NCBI RefSeq assembly: GCF_000720325.1
Contig: NZ_JOJM01000029.1
Location: forward strand, 48,968-112,967
Length of the DNA stretch: 64,000 bases
Origin: Streptomyces sp. NRRL B-1347
Lineage (GTDB): Bacteria; Actinomycetota; Actinomycetes; Streptomycetales; Streptomycetaceae
Reading direction: 5' to 3'
Shown here: one piece after another, positions 54,772 through 64,000 of the stretch
Numbering within the stretch: position 1 is the stretch's first letter
How the letters are laid out: the number at the start of each line of letters is the position of its first letter
The notes under the pieces: model-generated
The model's input: the letters and a program-made list of their open reading frames with translations, nothing else
What the model was told of the DNA's origin: nothing
Databases searched by the model: none
Program-made: the position numbers and the translations under genes

Positions 54772-57006
54772 TCACCTGCTCAGCCCGCCGTCTCCCCGCC
54801 CTTTCCGGGTCGGGGAGGCGGCGGGTTCGCGCGTTTGGGGGGCCGTGCCGTCGGCCGGTGCCCCACGCAGGCCCCGCGGTGCCCCCGACGCCGCCGCGCG
54901 GCCCCGGCGCAGGGCCCGCGCCACCGCCGCGTCCGGCGGGAGCAGCGCCCCGGCCCGCAGCTGCGCCTCGTACAGCTCGTCGCCGAGCCCCTCCCTGGCC
55001 CGCGTCTCGCACAGCGCGTGCGGGCCGCCGAAGTACCGCGAGCCGAACAGCGGAAGGCCGACCGACGGCCAGATCCGCGAGGCCACGCCCTGGAGCACGG
55101 CCGCCTCCGCCGCGTCCCCCTCCGCCGCCGTGAACAGCGCGAGCAGCTCGAGCGCCAGGGCCGTGCCCAGCAGGTCGTGGAAGGCGTGGTCGAGGTCGAG
55201 GCAGCGGGTGACGAGCTCGCGCGCCAGGTCCGGCTCGCCACGCGTCCACGCCGCGTACCCGAGGACGTACAGCGCGTAGGCGAGCGTCCAGCGCTCGCCG
55301 TGGTCCTCGCACACCTGGCGTACGTCCTCGCACAGCTCAACGGCGTCGCCGAGCGACCCCTGGAAGGCCAGGGCCATCGCCAGCTCGACCTGGCCCATCA
55401 GCACGTTGCTGTTCAGCTCGCCGATGCGCCGGTACTCGTCGAGGGCCGTGCGCAGCAGCCGCTCCGCGCGCGGCATGTCGTCCGAGATCAGCGCGAGACA
55501 GCCCAGGCGGTGCACCGCGTACGCCGCCGCGACGGCGCTGCCCGTGCGCTCGGCGGTGTCCTGGCACTCCTGGAGCGCGCACAGCGCGGGCACCGTGTCG
55601 CCCTGCAGGATCGCCACGTAGCCGAGCACCCACAGCGCCTTCAGGCGCGACTCCTCGTGACCGCCCTCCAGGTCCACGGCCCGGTCCAGCCAGTGCCTGC
55701 CCTCCGCGAGCCGCCCGCAGCCCACCCAGCAGAACCACAGCGTGCCCGCGAGGTACTGGCCGAGGTGGGTCTCCTCCGGCTCGGTCAGACAGAACTCGAG
55801 GGCGGCCCGCAGATTGGGCAGCTCGCACTCGACGAGGGTCGCGACCTCCGCCTGCCGGGGCGAGAACCAGTCCAGCTCGCACCAGGTGGCGAGGCCCATG
55901 TACCAGTCGCGGTGCCTGCGCCGCATCCGTGCGGTGTCCCCGGTCGCCCGCAGCCACTCCGCGCCGTACGCCCTGACGGTGTCGAGCATGCGGTAGCGCA
56001 CGCCGGTGGGGCTCTCCTCGCGGGTGAGGACCGACTGCGCGAGCAGCTCGTCCACGACGTCGAGCACCTCCTCGGCGAGCAGTCCTGCACCGCTGCACAC
56101 GTACTCGACGGCCTCCAGGTCGAAGGGCCCGGAGAACACCGAGAGCCGTGACCACAGCAGCCGCTCCTGCGCCGTGCACAGCTCGTGGCTCCAGCCGATC
56201 GCCGTACGCAGCGTCTGGTGCCGGGGCAGCAGATCGCGCCGGGCGCCCGCGAGGAGCCGGAAGCGGTCGTCGAGGCGGGCGAGGAGCTGCCCCGGCGACA
56301 GTGCTCGCAGGCGCCCGGCGGCGAGTTCCAGGGCGAGCGGGATGCCGTCCAGGCGGCGGCAGAGCTCCAGGACCTCGGCGCGGTGGCCGCCGTCGAGGGT
56401 GAAGCCCGGCAGACAGGCCGACGCCCGGTCCGCGAACAGGGCGGCCGCGTCCGGCTCCGCCATCGGCGCGAGCGGGAAGACCCGCTCGCCCGCCACGTCC
56501 AGCGGCCTGCGCCCGGCGGCGAGCACCCGAAGGCCGGGGCAGCGCAGCAGGAGGTCCCGCACCAGCGAGGCGGCGGCCGCCACGAGGTGCTCGAACCCGT
56601 CCACGACGAGCAGTAGTTCCCGCCCGGCGAGCCGGTCGAGCAGCACCTGGCGCGGCGAGCGGCTCGTGTGGTCCGTGAGCTCCAGGGCGCTGGCGAGCGC
56701 GTGCTCCACGAGCTCGGGGTCGCGCACCGGGTCCAGCTCCACCAGCCAGGCGCCGTCGGGCGGCCGCACGGCGGCGGCCGCCCGCGCCGCGAGCCGGGAC
56801 TTGCCGACGCCTCCGACCCCGGTGATCGTGATCAGGCGGCCCGCGGTCAACGCCTCGGTCAGGGCGGCCAGTTCGGCGCCGCGGCCGACGAAGGCGGTGA
56901 GCTCCGCCGGGAGGTTCCCCGCGGGGCCGTCGGCAGGGGCGGCCGCCGTCGGGCCGGCCGCTGCTGCATCGTTCCGACGGTCGTCGGGGCGCTGAGGGCG
57001 TCGCAT
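54772..57006 (-). CDS. STAND-type ATPase with TPR tail (AfsR/LuxR-like core, no DNA-binding domain)
   Basis: A 744-aa signalling ATPase. Walker A is GVGGVGKSRLA (about residue 65), Walker B is LLLVVDGFEHLV, and RRPLDVAGERVFPLAPM and GIPLALELAAGRL are typical of AfsR/MalT-like NTPases. The C-terminal half is helical TPR-like repeats. Neither an N-terminal winged helix/BTAD nor a C-terminal LuxR HTH is present, so it cannot bind DNA itself in the usual way and may signal through a partner. The start is the ATG at 57006. Its last codons overlap the rpsD terminator hairpin. Confidence 0.85.
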   Translation of the reverse strand: MRRPQRPDDRRNDAAAAGPTAAAPADGPAGNLPAELTAFVGRGAELAALTEALTAGRLITITGVGGVGKSRLAARAAAAVRPPDGAWLVELDPVRDPELVEHALASALELTDHTSRSPRQVLLDRLAGRELLLVVDGFEHLVAAAASLVRDLLLRCPGLRVLAAGRRPLDVAGERVFPLAPMAEPDAAALFADRASACLPGFTLDGGHRAEVLELCRRLDGIPLALELAAGRLRALSPGQLLARLDDRFRLLAGARRDLLPRHQTLRTAIGWSHELCTAQERLLWSRLSVFSGPFDLEAVEYVCSGAGLLAEEVLDVVDELLAQSVLTREESPTGVRYRMLDTVRAYGAEWLRATGDTARMRRRHRDWYMGLATWCELDWFSPRQAEVATLVECELPNLRAALEFCLTEPEETHLGQYLAGTLWFCWVGCGRLAEGRHWLDRAVDLEGGHEESRLKALWVLGYVAILQGDTVPALCALQECQDTAERTGSAVAAAYAVHRLGCLALISDDMPRAERLLRTALDEYRRIGELNSNVLMGQVELAMALAFQGSLGDAVELCEDVRQVCEDHGERWTLAYALYVLGYAAWTRGEPDLARELVTRCLDLDHAFHDLLGTALALELLALFTAAEGDAAEAAVLQGVASRIWPSVGLPLFGSRYFGGPHALCETRAREGLGDELYEAQLRAGALLPPDAAVARALRRGRAAASGAPRGLRGAPADGTAPQTREPAASPTRKGRGDGGLSR
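54784..54825 (+). terminator. rpsD terminator inside the STAND gene's coding end
   Basis: CCCGCCGTCTCCCCG (54784-54798) pairs with CGGGGAGGCGGCGGG (54811-54825) with one G-T wobble. The hairpin lies 26 bp after the rpsD stop but is translated on the opposite strand as the end of the STAND protein. Confidence 0.75.
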
Positions 57007-57007
57007 G

Positions 57008-57024
57008 GAGTACGGAGCGTACTC
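57008..57024 (-). promoter_or_regulatory. Palindrome directly before the STAND gene start
   Basis: GAGTACG-GAG-CGTACTC is a perfect 7-bp inverted repeat ending one base from the ATG (57006). Its position fits an operator that blocks initiation. The cognate regulator is unknown. Confidence 0.45.
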
Positions 57025-57201
57025 ACGCGTATGCGGTCCGTACAATCAGCTCGCGTCAGTTCCGTGCAAGCCTCCCGCCGCAAGTGCCGCGTGCGGTAAT
57101 GCGGTACGGAGCCGGGGCCCCGGCGCGATAGGGTCGGAGCACGACTTTTCGACGTTCGACGACCCTGGAATCCAGGGCGGTGTCTCAGGGAGCGGTGCAC
57201 A

Positions 57202-57630
57202 GTGTCCGGTGGAGAGGTGGCCGGGATCCTGGTGGCCGTCTTCTGGGCGATTCTGGTCTCCTTCCTGGCGGTGGCGCTGGCGAGGCTGGCGCAGACGCTC
57301 AGGGCGACCACCAAGCTCGTCGCGGACGTGACCGAGCAGGCGGTGCCGCTCCTCGCCGACGCTTCGACGGCGGTGCGCTCCGCGCAGACGCAGATCGACC
57401 GCGTGGACGCCATCGCCTCGGACGTCCAGGAGGTCACGTCGAACGCGTCGGCGCTGTCGACGACCGTGGCCTCCACCTTCGGTGGACCCCTCGTCAAGGT
57501 CGCGGCGTTCGGCTACGGGGTGCGCCGGGCCATCAGCCGTAAGGAAGTGCCCGCCAAGCCGTCCCGTCGTACGGTGATCGTGGGCCGCACCCTCCCGTCG
57601 GCACGGCGGGGCAAGCGGAAGAAGGACTGA
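57202..57630 (+). CDS. DUF948-domain membrane protein
   Basis: A 142-aa protein with one N-terminal membrane helix (AGILVAVFWAILVSFLAVALARLA) and a long amphipathic helical region (residues about 35-95) like the outer helix of methyl-accepting proteins, ending in a basic tail. DUF948 proteins are often general-stress or envelope proteins, with function unknown. TAGGGT at 57129 is a likely -10 box. The GTG at 57202 starts a tight unit with the next gene and alaS. Confidence 0.85.
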   Translation: MSGGEVAGILVAVFWAILVSFLAVALARLAQTLRATTKLVADVTEQAVPLLADASTAVRSAQTQIDRVDAIASDVQEVTSNASALSTTVASTFGGPLVKVAAFGYGVRRAISRKEVPAKPSRRTVIVGRTLPSARRGKRKKD

Positions 57631-57637
57631 CGCAGCG

Positions 57638-57991
57638 ATGTTCCGACGTACGTTCTGGTTCACCGCGGGCGCGGCCGCCGGCGTCTGGGCCACCACCAAG
57701 GTCAACCGCAAGCTGAAGCAGCTCACCCCGGAGAGCCTCGCCGCGCGGGCCGCCGACAAGGCCGTCGAGGCCGGGCACCGGCTCAAGGACTTCGCGCTCG
57801 ACGTCCGTGACGGCATGGCCGAGCGGGAGGCCGAACTGGGCGACGCCCTCGGTCTGAACGCCCCGGTCGACGCCGAACTGCCCGCCCAGCGCCGCCTCGC
57901 GCTCGTCGAGCCCGCCACCGAGAAGAACCCCAAGTCCCTCGCAAAGACGACGGACACGACGTACTCGTACAACCGGAATGAGGACCACTGA
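57638..57991 (+). CDS. DUF6167-like small envelope protein
   Basis: A 117-aa protein with a short hydrophobic N-terminal helix ([17 protein letters not shown]) and a helical charged remainder ([32 protein letters not shown]). It lies 7 bp after the DUF948 gene, and its stop shares one base with the alaS start, so it is translationally coupled to alaS. The family assignment is from memory of this conserved position. Function unknown. Confidence 0.78.
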   Translation: MFRRTFWFTAGAAAGVWATTKVNRKLKQLTPESLAARAADKAVEAGHRLKDFALDVRDGMAEREAELGDALGLNAPVDAELPAQRRLALVEPATEKNPKSLAKTTDTTYSYNRNEDH

Positions 57992-60660
57992 TGGAGTCGG
58001 CTGAAATCCGTCGCCGCTGGCTGAGCTTCTTCGAGGAGCGTGGGCACAAGGTCGTGCCGTCGGCGTCACTGATCGCGGACGACCCGACCCTGCTCCTCGT
58101 CCCCGCGGGCATGGTGCCCTTCAAGCCCTACTTCCTGGGTGAGACCAAGCCGCCCGCCCCGCGCGTCACCAGCGTCCAGAAGTGCGTGCGCACGCCGGAC
58201 ATCGAAGAGGTCGGCAAGACGACCCGGCACGGCACGTTCTTCCAGATGTGCGGCAACTTCTCCTTCGGTGACTACTTCAAGGAAGGCGCGATCAAGCTCG
58301 CCTGGGAGCTGCTCACCTCGCCCCAGGACAAGGGCGGTTACGGCCTGGACCCGGAGAAGCTCTGGATCACCGTCTACAAGGAGGACGACGAGGCGGAGCG
58401 CATCTGGCGCGACGTGATCGGCGTCCCCGCCGAGCGCATCCAGCGCCTGGGCATGGGCCCGAACTTCTGGTCGATGGGCGTACCCGGCCCCTGCGGCCCC
58501 TGCTCCGAGATCAACTACGACCGCGGTCCCGAGTTCGGCGAGGAGGGCGGCCCGGCCGTCAACGACGAGCGCTACGTGGAGATCTGGAACCTGGTCTTCA
58601 TGCAGTACGAGCGCGGCGCGGGCACGGGCAAGGAGGACTTCCCGATCCTCGGCGACCTGCCGTCGAAGAACATCGACACGGGTCTCGGCCTCGAGCGCCT
58701 GGCCATGATCCTGCAGGGCGTACAGAACATGTACGAGACCGACACCCTGCGCGTCGTCATCGACAAGGCCACCGAGCTGACCGGTGTGCGCTACGGCGCC
58801 GAGCACGGCTCGGACGTCTCGCTGCGCGTGGTCGCCGACCACATGCGCACCTCCGTGATGCTGATCGGCGACGGCGTCACGCCCGGCAACGAGGGCCGCG
58901 GCTACGTCCTGCGCCGCATCATGCGCCGCGCCATCCGCAACATGCGACTGCTCGGCGCCACCGGCCCTGTCGTCGCCGAGCTGGTCGACTCGGTCATCAA
59001 GACCATGGGCGAGCAGTACCCGGAGCTGCTCACCGACCGCAAGCGCATCGAGACCGTCGCGCTCGCCGAGGAGGCCGCCTTCCTCAAGGCCCTCAAGGGC
59101 GGCACGAACATCCTCGACACCGCCGTCAGCGACACCAAGGCCGCCGGTTCCACCGTGCTGCCCGGCGACAAGGCGTTCCTGCTCCACGACACCTGGGGCT
59201 TCCCGATCGACCTCACCCTCGAAATGGCCGCGGAGCAGGGGCTCTCGGTCGACGAGGACGGCTTCCGCCGCCTGATGAAGGAGCAGCGGGAGCGCGCCAA
59301 GGCCGACGCCCAGGCCAAGAAGACCGGCCACGCGGACATGGGCGCCTACCGCGAGATCGCCGACAGCTCCGGCGCCACCGACTTCACCGGCTACGCCCTC
59401 ACCGAGAACGAGGCCGTGATCGTCGGCCTCCTGGTCAACGGCGTCTCCTCGCCCGCCGCCACCGAGGGCGACGAGGTCGAGGTCGTCCTGGACCGCACCC
59501 CGTTCTACGCCGAGGGCGGCGGCCAGATCGGCGACACCGGCCGCATCCGCCTGGACAGCGGCGCCGTCATCGAGGTCCGCGACGTCCAGAAGCCGGTGCC
59601 GGGCGTGCACGTCCACAAGGGCGTCGTGCAGGTCGGCGAGGTCACGGTCGGCGCCCCGGCGTGGGCCTCGATCGACGCCCACCGCCGCCGCGCCATCGCC
59701 CGCGCCCACTCCGCCACGCACCTGACGCACCAGGCGCTGCGCGACGCCCTCGGCCCGACGGCCGCCCAGGCCGGTTCCGAGAACCAGCCGGGCCGCTTCC
59801 GGTTCGACTTCGGCTCGCCGTCCGCCGTGCCCACGGCCGTGATGACGGACGTCGAGCAGCGGATCAACGAGGTCCTCTCGCGCGAGCTGGACGTCCAGGC
59901 CGAGGTCATGTCCCTGGACGAGGCCAAGAAGGCGGGCGCCATCGCCGAGTTCGGCGAGAAGTACGGCGAGCGCGTGCGCGTCGTGACGATCGGCGACTTC
60001 TCCAAGGAGCTGTGCGGCGGCACCCACGTGCACAACACCGCCCAGCTGGGTCTGGTGAAGCTGCTCGGCGAGTCCTCCATCGGCTCCGGCGTGCGCCGCA
60101 TCGAGGCCCTGGTCGGCGTCGACGCGTACAACTTCCTGGCCAAGGAGCACACGGTCGTCGCCCAGCTCCAGGAGCTGGTCAAGGGCCGTCCGGAGGAGCT
60201 GCCCGAGAAGATCTCCGGCATGCTCGCCAAGCTGAAGGACGCCGAGAAGGAGATCGAGAAGTTCCGCGCGGAGAAGGTCCTCCAGGCCGCCGCCGGTCTC
60301 GCTCAGGGCGCCAAGGACGTCAACGGCGTCGCCCTCGCCGTCGGCCAGGTGCCGGACGGCACCGGCGCTGACGACCTGCGCAAGCTGGTCCTGGACGTGC
60401 GCGGCCGCATCCCTGGCGACCGCCCCGCCGTGGTCGCCCTGTTCACCTCGGCCAACGGCAAGCCCCTCACGGTCATCGCCACCAACGAGGCCGCGCGCGA
60501 GCGCGGTCTGAAGGCCGGCGATATGGTCCGCACCGCCGCCAAGACCCTCGGCGGCGGTGGCGGCGGCAAGCCGGACGTCGCCCAGGGCGGTGGCCAGAAC
60601 GTGGCCGCCATCGGCGACGCCATCGCCGCCGTCGAGCGCCTCGTCGGCGAAACCGCCTGA
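57991..60660 (+). CDS. alaS: Alanyl-tRNA synthetase
   Basis: An 889-aa class II synthetase with editing. It has the catalytic domain (residues 1 to about 250, with [16 protein letters not shown]), an editing domain with [11 protein letters not shown] (about residue 574) and CGGTHVHN (about residue 675) that together bind zinc, and a C-terminal DHHA1 domain ending in a Gly-rich loop ([15 protein letters not shown]). The ATG shares a base with the upstream stop. ruvX overlaps its stop in the same way. Confidence 0.97.
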   Translation: MESAEIRRRWLSFFEERGHKVVPSASLIADDPTLLLVPAGMVPFKPYFLGETKPPAPRVTSVQKCVRTPDIEEVGKTTRHGTFFQMCGNFSFGDYFKEGAIKLAWELLTSPQDKGGYGLDPEKLWITVYKEDDEAERIWRDVIGVPAERIQRLGMGPNFWSMGVPGPCGPCSEINYDRGPEFGEEGGPAVNDERYVEIWNLVFMQYERGAGTGKEDFPILGDLPSKNIDTGLGLERLAMILQGVQNMYETDTLRVVIDKATELTGVRYGAEHGSDVSLRVVADHMRTSVMLIGDGVTPGNEGRGYVLRRIMRRAIRNMRLLGATGPVVAELVDSVIKTMGEQYPELLTDRKRIETVALAEEAAFLKALKGGTNILDTAVSDTKAAGSTVLPGDKAFLLHDTWGFPIDLTLEMAAEQGLSVDEDGFRRLMKEQRERAKADAQAKKTGHADMGAYREIADSSGATDFTGYALTENEAVIVGLLVNGVSSPAATEGDEVEVVLDRTPFYAEGGGQIGDTGRIRLDSGAVIEVRDVQKPVPGVHVHKGVVQVGEVTVGAPAWASIDAHRRRAIARAHSATHLTHQALRDALGPTAAQAGSENQPGRFRFDFGSPSAVPTAVMTDVEQRINEVLSRELDVQAEVMSLDEAKKAGAIAEFGEKYGERVRVVTIGDFSKELCGGTHVHNTAQLGLVKLLGESSIGSGVRRIEALVGVDAYNFLAKEHTVVAQLQELVKGRPEELPEKISGMLAKLKDAEKEIEKFRAEKVLQAAAGLAQGAKDVNGVALAVGQVPDGTGADDLRKLVLDVRGRIPGDRPAVVALFTSANGKPLTVIATNEAARERGLKAGDMVRTAAKTLGGGGGGKPDVAQGGGQNVAAIGDAIAAVERLVGETA

Positions 60661-61133
60661 TGAGCTCCGTCAGACGAGGCCGCCGCCTCGCGATCGACGT
60701 CGGGGACGCCCGGATCGGGGTCGCCTCGTGCGACCCCGACGGGATCCTCGCGACGCCGGTGGAGACGGTGCCGGGCCGGGACGTCCCGGCCGCCCACCGC
60801 CGTCTCCGTCAGCTCGTCGAGGAGTACGAGCCCATCGAGGTCGTCGTCGGACTCCCTCGCTCCCTCAAGGGGGGCGAGGGCCCGGCGGCCGTCAAGGTCC
60901 GCGCCTTCGCCCAGGAGCTCGCCGCCGGGATCGCCCCCGTTCCGGTGAGGCTCGTGGACGAGAGGATGACCACAGTGACGGCCAGTCAGGGACTGCGCGC
61001 CTCCGGTGTGAAGTCCAAAAAGGGCAGGTCTGTCATCGATCAGGCCGCGGCGGTCGTCATCCTGCAGCAGGCCCTGGAGTCCGAACGGGCGTCAGGCAAG
61101 GCTCCGGGCGAGGGCGTCGAAGTGGTCATCTGA
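60660..61133 (+). CDS. ruvX: YqgF/RuvX-family putative Holliday junction resolvase
   Basis: A 157-aa RNase-H-fold protein. Acidic residues lie in [12 protein letters not shown] (N-terminus), [11 protein letters not shown] (about residue 101) and the C-terminal [16 protein letters not shown]. YqgF acts in rRNA 5'-end processing in E. coli and is often annotated as a resolvase; the location between alaS and mltG is conserved in actinobacteria. The ATG at 60660 overlaps the alaS stop by 1 nt. Confidence 0.92.
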   Translation: MSSVRRGRRLAIDVGDARIGVASCDPDGILATPVETVPGRDVPAAHRRLRQLVEEYEPIEVVVGLPRSLKGGEGPAAVKVRAFAQELAAGIAPVPVRLVDERMTTVTASQGLRASGVKSKKGRSVIDQAAAVVILQQALESERASGKAPGEGVEVVI

Positions 61134-61258
61134 TCGCGATACGGTAACGTTCCGCGCGGTGCGGCGGCGTTCGAACAGCCGCCGCACAGCATCAAGAGGC
61201 GGAACGGTTGCCCTGGGATCCAGACGGCGGCCCCCGCCTCGCGGCTCGTAGGGGATCG

Positions 61259-62926
61259 ATGACTGAGTATGGCCGGGGCCCAGGCTCCGAACCGTGGCAT
61301 CCGGAGGACCCGTTGTACGGGGACGGCGGATGGGGAGGGCAGCAGGCCGAGCACGGCCAGCCCCCCTACGGCGGCCAGGGGCAGTACCATCCGCAGCAGC
61401 CGCAGCAGGCCCACCCCCAGCAGCAGCCGTACGGCGACTGGGACGCGGGCCAGCAGCAGTCCTACGGTCATCAGCAGGGGTACGACCCCCTGCAGGCGCA
61501 GTACAACGGCGGCCCCCAGCCGCACGAAGGCGGCTGGGACACCGGCCAGCCCGGCCAGGTCCCCTACGGCGGCGACCCGGCCGACCCCTACGGGCAGCAG
61601 TCCGCCGCGTACGGCGATGAGCGCCCTGACTTCTACGGCACCCCCGAGGCGTATCCGCCGCCGGAGCCGCCCGGGCGGCGCCGCGCCGCCCCCGAGCCCG
61701 ACCACGAGACCGGCTGGGATCCCGGCCCCGACCAGGGCGAGCACGCGTTCTTCGCGGGCGGCGACGAGGACGAGGACCGGGACGCCGCGGCCCCCGGCAG
61801 CCGCAGCGAGCGGCGCGGCCGCGGCGGCAAGAAACCCAAGAAACGGCGCAGCGGCTGCGCCTGCCTGGTCGTGGCCGCGGTGTTCGCGGGCGGCATCGGC
61901 GGGGTCGGATACTTCGGCTACCAGTTCTACCAGGATCGTTTCGGCACGGCCCCGGACTACACGGGCAACGGCACCAGCGCCAGGGCGACGGTCACGATCG
62001 ACAAGGGTGCCACCGGCGGCGCCATCGGCCAGGCGCTCAAGGACGCCGGCGTCGTCAAGAGCGTCGACGCATTCGTCTCCGCGCAAGGGAAGAACCCCGA
62101 CGGCCAGAAGATCCAGGCGGGCGTCTACACCCTGAACAAAGAGATGTCGGCCGCCTCCGCTCTCGAATTGATGCTCAGCCCGAAGAGCCGCAACAACCTC
62201 ATCATTCCGGAGGGCAAGCGGAACAAGTGGGTGTACGAGCAGATCGACAAGCGGCTCGAACTCACCGCGGGCACCACGAAGAACATCGCGCAGAAGGACT
62301 GGAAGCAGCTCGGACTTCCGCAGTGGGCGGTCAATAACATCGGCAGCAAGGTCAAGGACCCGCTGGAAGGCTTCCTCTACCCCTCCAGCTATCCGGTCGC
62401 CAAGGGCCAGAAGCCCGAGGACGTCCTGAAGAAGATGGTCGCCCAAGCCACCGAGGAATACGAGGAGTTGGGCGTCGAGTCCAAGGCCAAGGAGCTGAAG
62501 CTCAAGAACCCGTTCGAGCTGATCACGGTCGCGAGCCTGGTCCAGGCCGAGGGCAAGACCCACGAGGACTTCCGCAAGATGGCCGAGGTCATCTACAACC
62601 GGCTCAAGCCCGGAAACATGGAGACGGTCGGCTTCCTCCAGTTCGACTCGACCTTCAATTACCTGATGGGTCAGAGCAAGATCAAGATCAGCGAGAAGGA
62701 AATCAAGACCAACCCCGACCCGTACAACACGTACAAGCACACGGGACTGCCTCCGGGCCCCATCGGAAATCCCGGCGAGGTGGCTCTGAAGGCGGCGGTC
62801 AAGCCGTCGACTGACGGCTGGCTCTACTTCGTCGCCACCGACGGCATGAACAAGACCGAATTCGCCAAGACCCACGCCGAATTCTTGAGGCTGAAGGAAA
62901 AGTTCAATGCGAGCACAGGAGGCTGA
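61259..62926 (+). CDS. mltG: Endolytic peptidoglycan transglycosylase MltG
   Basis: About 555 aa. A long cytoplasmic N-terminus rich in Gln, Gly, Pro and Tyr (residues 1-195) is followed by basic KKPKKRRSG, a membrane helix (CACLVVAAVFAGGIGGVGYF, about residues 198-220) and the extracytoplasmic YceG domain. The catalytic Glu is in SLVQAEGKTHEDF (about residue 431). MltG cuts nascent glycan strands and so sets their length. The ATG at 61259 (GTAGGGGATCG before it) is chosen; a TTG at 61208 with GAGGCGGAA is a serious alternative. It overlaps aroE by 20 bp. Confidence 0.93.
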   Translation: MTEYGRGPGSEPWHPEDPLYGDGGWGGQQAEHGQPPYGGQGQYHPQQPQQAHPQQQPYGDWDAGQQQSYGHQQGYDPLQAQYNGGPQPHEGGWDTGQPGQVPYGGDPADPYGQQSAAYGDERPDFYGTPEAYPPPEPPGRRRAAPEPDHETGWDPGPDQGEHAFFAGGDEDEDRDAAAPGSRSERRGRGGKKPKKRRSGCACLVVAAVFAGGIGGVGYFGYQFYQDRFGTAPDYTGNGTSARATVTIDKGATGGAIGQALKDAGVVKSVDAFVSAQGKNPDGQKIQAGVYTLNKEMSAASALELMLSPKSRNNLIIPEGKRNKWVYEQIDKRLELTAGTTKNIAQKDWKQLGLPQWAVNNIGSKVKDPLEGFLYPSSYPVAKGQKPEDVLKKMVAQATEEYEELGVESKAKELKLKNPFELITVASLVQAEGKTHEDFRKMAEVIYNRLKPGNMETVGFLQFDSTFNYLMGQSKIKISEKEIKTNPDPYNTYKHTGLPPGPIGNPGEVALKAAVKPSTDGWLYFVATDGMNKTEFAKTHAEFLRLKEKFNASTGG

Positions 62927-63749
62927 GGCCCGGCGCCGGGCGGCCGTACTCGGATCGCCCATCGCCCACTCCCTCTCCCCGGTGCTGCACCGTGCCGCGT
63001 ACCAGAACCTGGGCCTCGCCGAGTGGTCGTACGACCGCTTCGAGATCGACGAGGCGGCGCTGCCCGGGTTCGTCGAGCGGATGGGGCCCGAGTGGGCGGG
63101 GCTCTCGCTCACCATGCCGCTGAAGCGCGCGATCATGCCGCTGCTCGACGAGGTCAGCGAGACCGCCGCGTCCGTGGAGGCCGTCAACACGGTCGTGCGC
63201 ACCGACGACGGGCGGCTCGTCGGGGACAACACCGACATCCCCGGCATGGTCGCGGCGCTGCGCGAGCGCGGCATCGAGCAGGTCGGATCCGCCGCGATCC
63301 TGGGTGCGGGCGCCACCGCCTCGTCCGCCCTCGCCGCGCTCGCGCGGATCTGCACCGGCGAGGTCGTCGCGTACGTCCGCAGCGCGGAGCGCGCCGCCGA
63401 GATGCGGCAGTGGGGCGAGCGGCTCGACGTCGAGGTGCGCACCGCCGACTGGGCGGACGCCGAGCAGGCGCTGCGGGCGCCGCTGGTGATCGCCACCACC
63501 CCGGCGGGCAGCACGGACGCCCTGTCCCACGCGGTGCCCGAGCGGCCCGCCACGCTCTTCGACGTGCTCTACGACCCGTGGCCCACCGACCTCGCGGCCC
63601 GCTGGTCGGCGTACGGCGGGGCCGTGGTCAGCGGCCTCGACCTGCTCGTGCACCAGGCCGTCCTGCAGGTCGAGCAGATGACCCGGAGGTCACCCGCGCC
63701 CCTGGACGCCATGCGCAAGGCGGGCGAACAGGCGCTGGCCGCGCGCTGA
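62907..63749 (+). CDS. aroE: Shikimate dehydrogenase
   Basis: A 280-aa NADP-dependent enzyme that reduces 3-dehydroshikimate. The substrate domain shows [13 protein letters not shown] and the catalytic Lys in SLTMPLKRA (about residue 70) with Asp in GDNTDIPG (about residue 108). The nucleotide loop is [14 protein letters not shown]. The ATG at 62907 with AAGGAAAAG lies inside the mltG coding end, so the two are coupled. aroC follows. Confidence 0.94.
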   Translation: MRAQEAEARRRAAVLGSPIAHSLSPVLHRAAYQNLGLAEWSYDRFEIDEAALPGFVERMGPEWAGLSLTMPLKRAIMPLLDEVSETAASVEAVNTVVRTDDGRLVGDNTDIPGMVAALRERGIEQVGSAAILGAGATASSALAALARICTGEVVAYVRSAERAAEMRQWGERLDVEVRTADWADAEQALRAPLVIATTPAGSTDALSHAVPERPATLFDVLYDPWPTDLAARWSAYGGAVVSGLDLLVHQAVLQVEQMTRRSPAPLDAMRKAGEQALAAR

Positions 63750-63897
63750 GCCGCGGCCCGGACTTGCCCATCCCGATGTCCGCTCACCGGACCGGGGCCG
63801 GTGCGGGGTGCCGGACGTGGGAGGATCAGGGGAGGCGGGCCAGGCCGCGCACCCGGTCGCGCCGTCGCAGTTCCAGGCGCGAGCAGGAGGAGCACCG

Positions 63898-64000
63898 TTG
63901 AGCAGGTTGCGCTGGCTGACGGCGGGGGAGTCGCATGGCCCCGCACTCGTGGCGACGCTGGAGGGGCTTCCCGCCGGTGTGCCGATCACCACGGAGATGG
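63898..64000 (+). CDS. aroC: Chorismate synthase, N-terminal part (cut by window end)
   Basis: Only 34 codons are visible. They begin TTG AGC AGG TTG and read [17 protein letters not shown], the invariant N-terminus of chorismate synthase (RWxTAGESHG binds FMN and substrate), then [14 protein letters not shown]. The TTG at 63898 follows GGAGGAG at ideal spacing. With aroE it forms a shikimate operon; the product feeds PabB among others. Confidence 0.9.
   Translation, partial: MSRLRWLTAGESHGPALVATLEGLPAGVPITTEM

Overview
The window is high-GC actinobacterial chromosome, almost certainly Streptomyces. The evidence is strong G/C bias in third codon positions, frequent GTG/TTG starts, an SsgB sporulation protein, the phosphatidylinositol-mannoside genes, a Gly-Cys-Val tRNA cluster, and many leaderless genes with a TANNNT box 6-8 nt before the start codon. 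The set of genes from ssgB through thrS, pdxST, ruvCAB, secDF, relA, hisS, rpsD and alaS to aroE/aroC is the conserved core region known around ssgB and relA in Streptomyces coelicolor. It is ordinary housekeeping chromosome, not a biosynthetic cluster or a large mobile island.

Layout. 1-1.1 kb: 3' part of an IS630-family transposase. 1.3-8.6 kb: corrinoid/siroheme genes (cobL, a bluB-cobT fusion with a disordered N-terminus of about 840 residues, cysG-like). 8.6-13.3 kb: SpoU-type RNA methyltransferase, Ser/Thr kinase, small proteins and an APH-like kinase. 13.4-13.9 kb: five tRNAs (Gly, Cys, three Val). 14-22 kb: pabB-pabC, acetyltransferase, DsbA-like protein, CGNR protein, ssgB, two identical tRNA-Val(CAC) genes around an SRPBCC gene, and a DnaQ-like exonuclease. 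22.1-26.8 kb: a translationally coupled pair of unknown genes (DUF4365/nuclease-like plus partner), thrS, two CRISPR-like repeats, and a HIT protein. 26.9-31 kb: a membrane protein and an EF-G2-like GTPase. 31.3-34.8 kb: the PIM lipid operon (pgsA-patA-pimA) and a LemA-like protein. 35.1-47 kb: pdxST, yebC, ruvCAB, yajC-secDF, apt and relA. 47.1-54.8 kb: DUF349 protein, peptidylprolyl isomerase, MBL hydrolase, hisS, VKOR, rarA and rpsD. 54.8-64 kb: a STAND ATPase, then DUF948-DUF6167-alaS-ruvX-mltG-aroE-aroC, with aroC cut by the window end.

Functional links. Translation (thrS, hisS, alaS, rpsD, tRNAs, EF-G2) is interleaved with DNA repair (ruvCAB, ruvX, rarA, yebC), protein export (yajC-secDF), the stringent response (relA), envelope lipids (PIM genes, mltG) and cofactor synthesis (B12, PLP, folate). 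Three repair-related or unknown transcription units (ruvCAB, rarA and the 26.9-28.6 kb membrane gene) carry promoters matching the actinobacterial RecA-independent DNA-damage (PafBC-type) motif.

Most noteworthy. (i) Two 29-nt palindromic repeats spaced exactly 61 nt apart lie directly after thrS and look like a relic of a type I-E CRISPR array with no cas genes. (ii) The damage-type promoters, one of which implicates an uncharacterised membrane protein. (iii) The coupled nuclease-like gene pair at 22.1-24.0 kb. (iv) The giant disordered extension of BluB-CobT. (v) The rpsD terminator hairpin placed inside the coding end of the convergent STAND ATPase gene. All calls come from reading the sequence; no database search was run.
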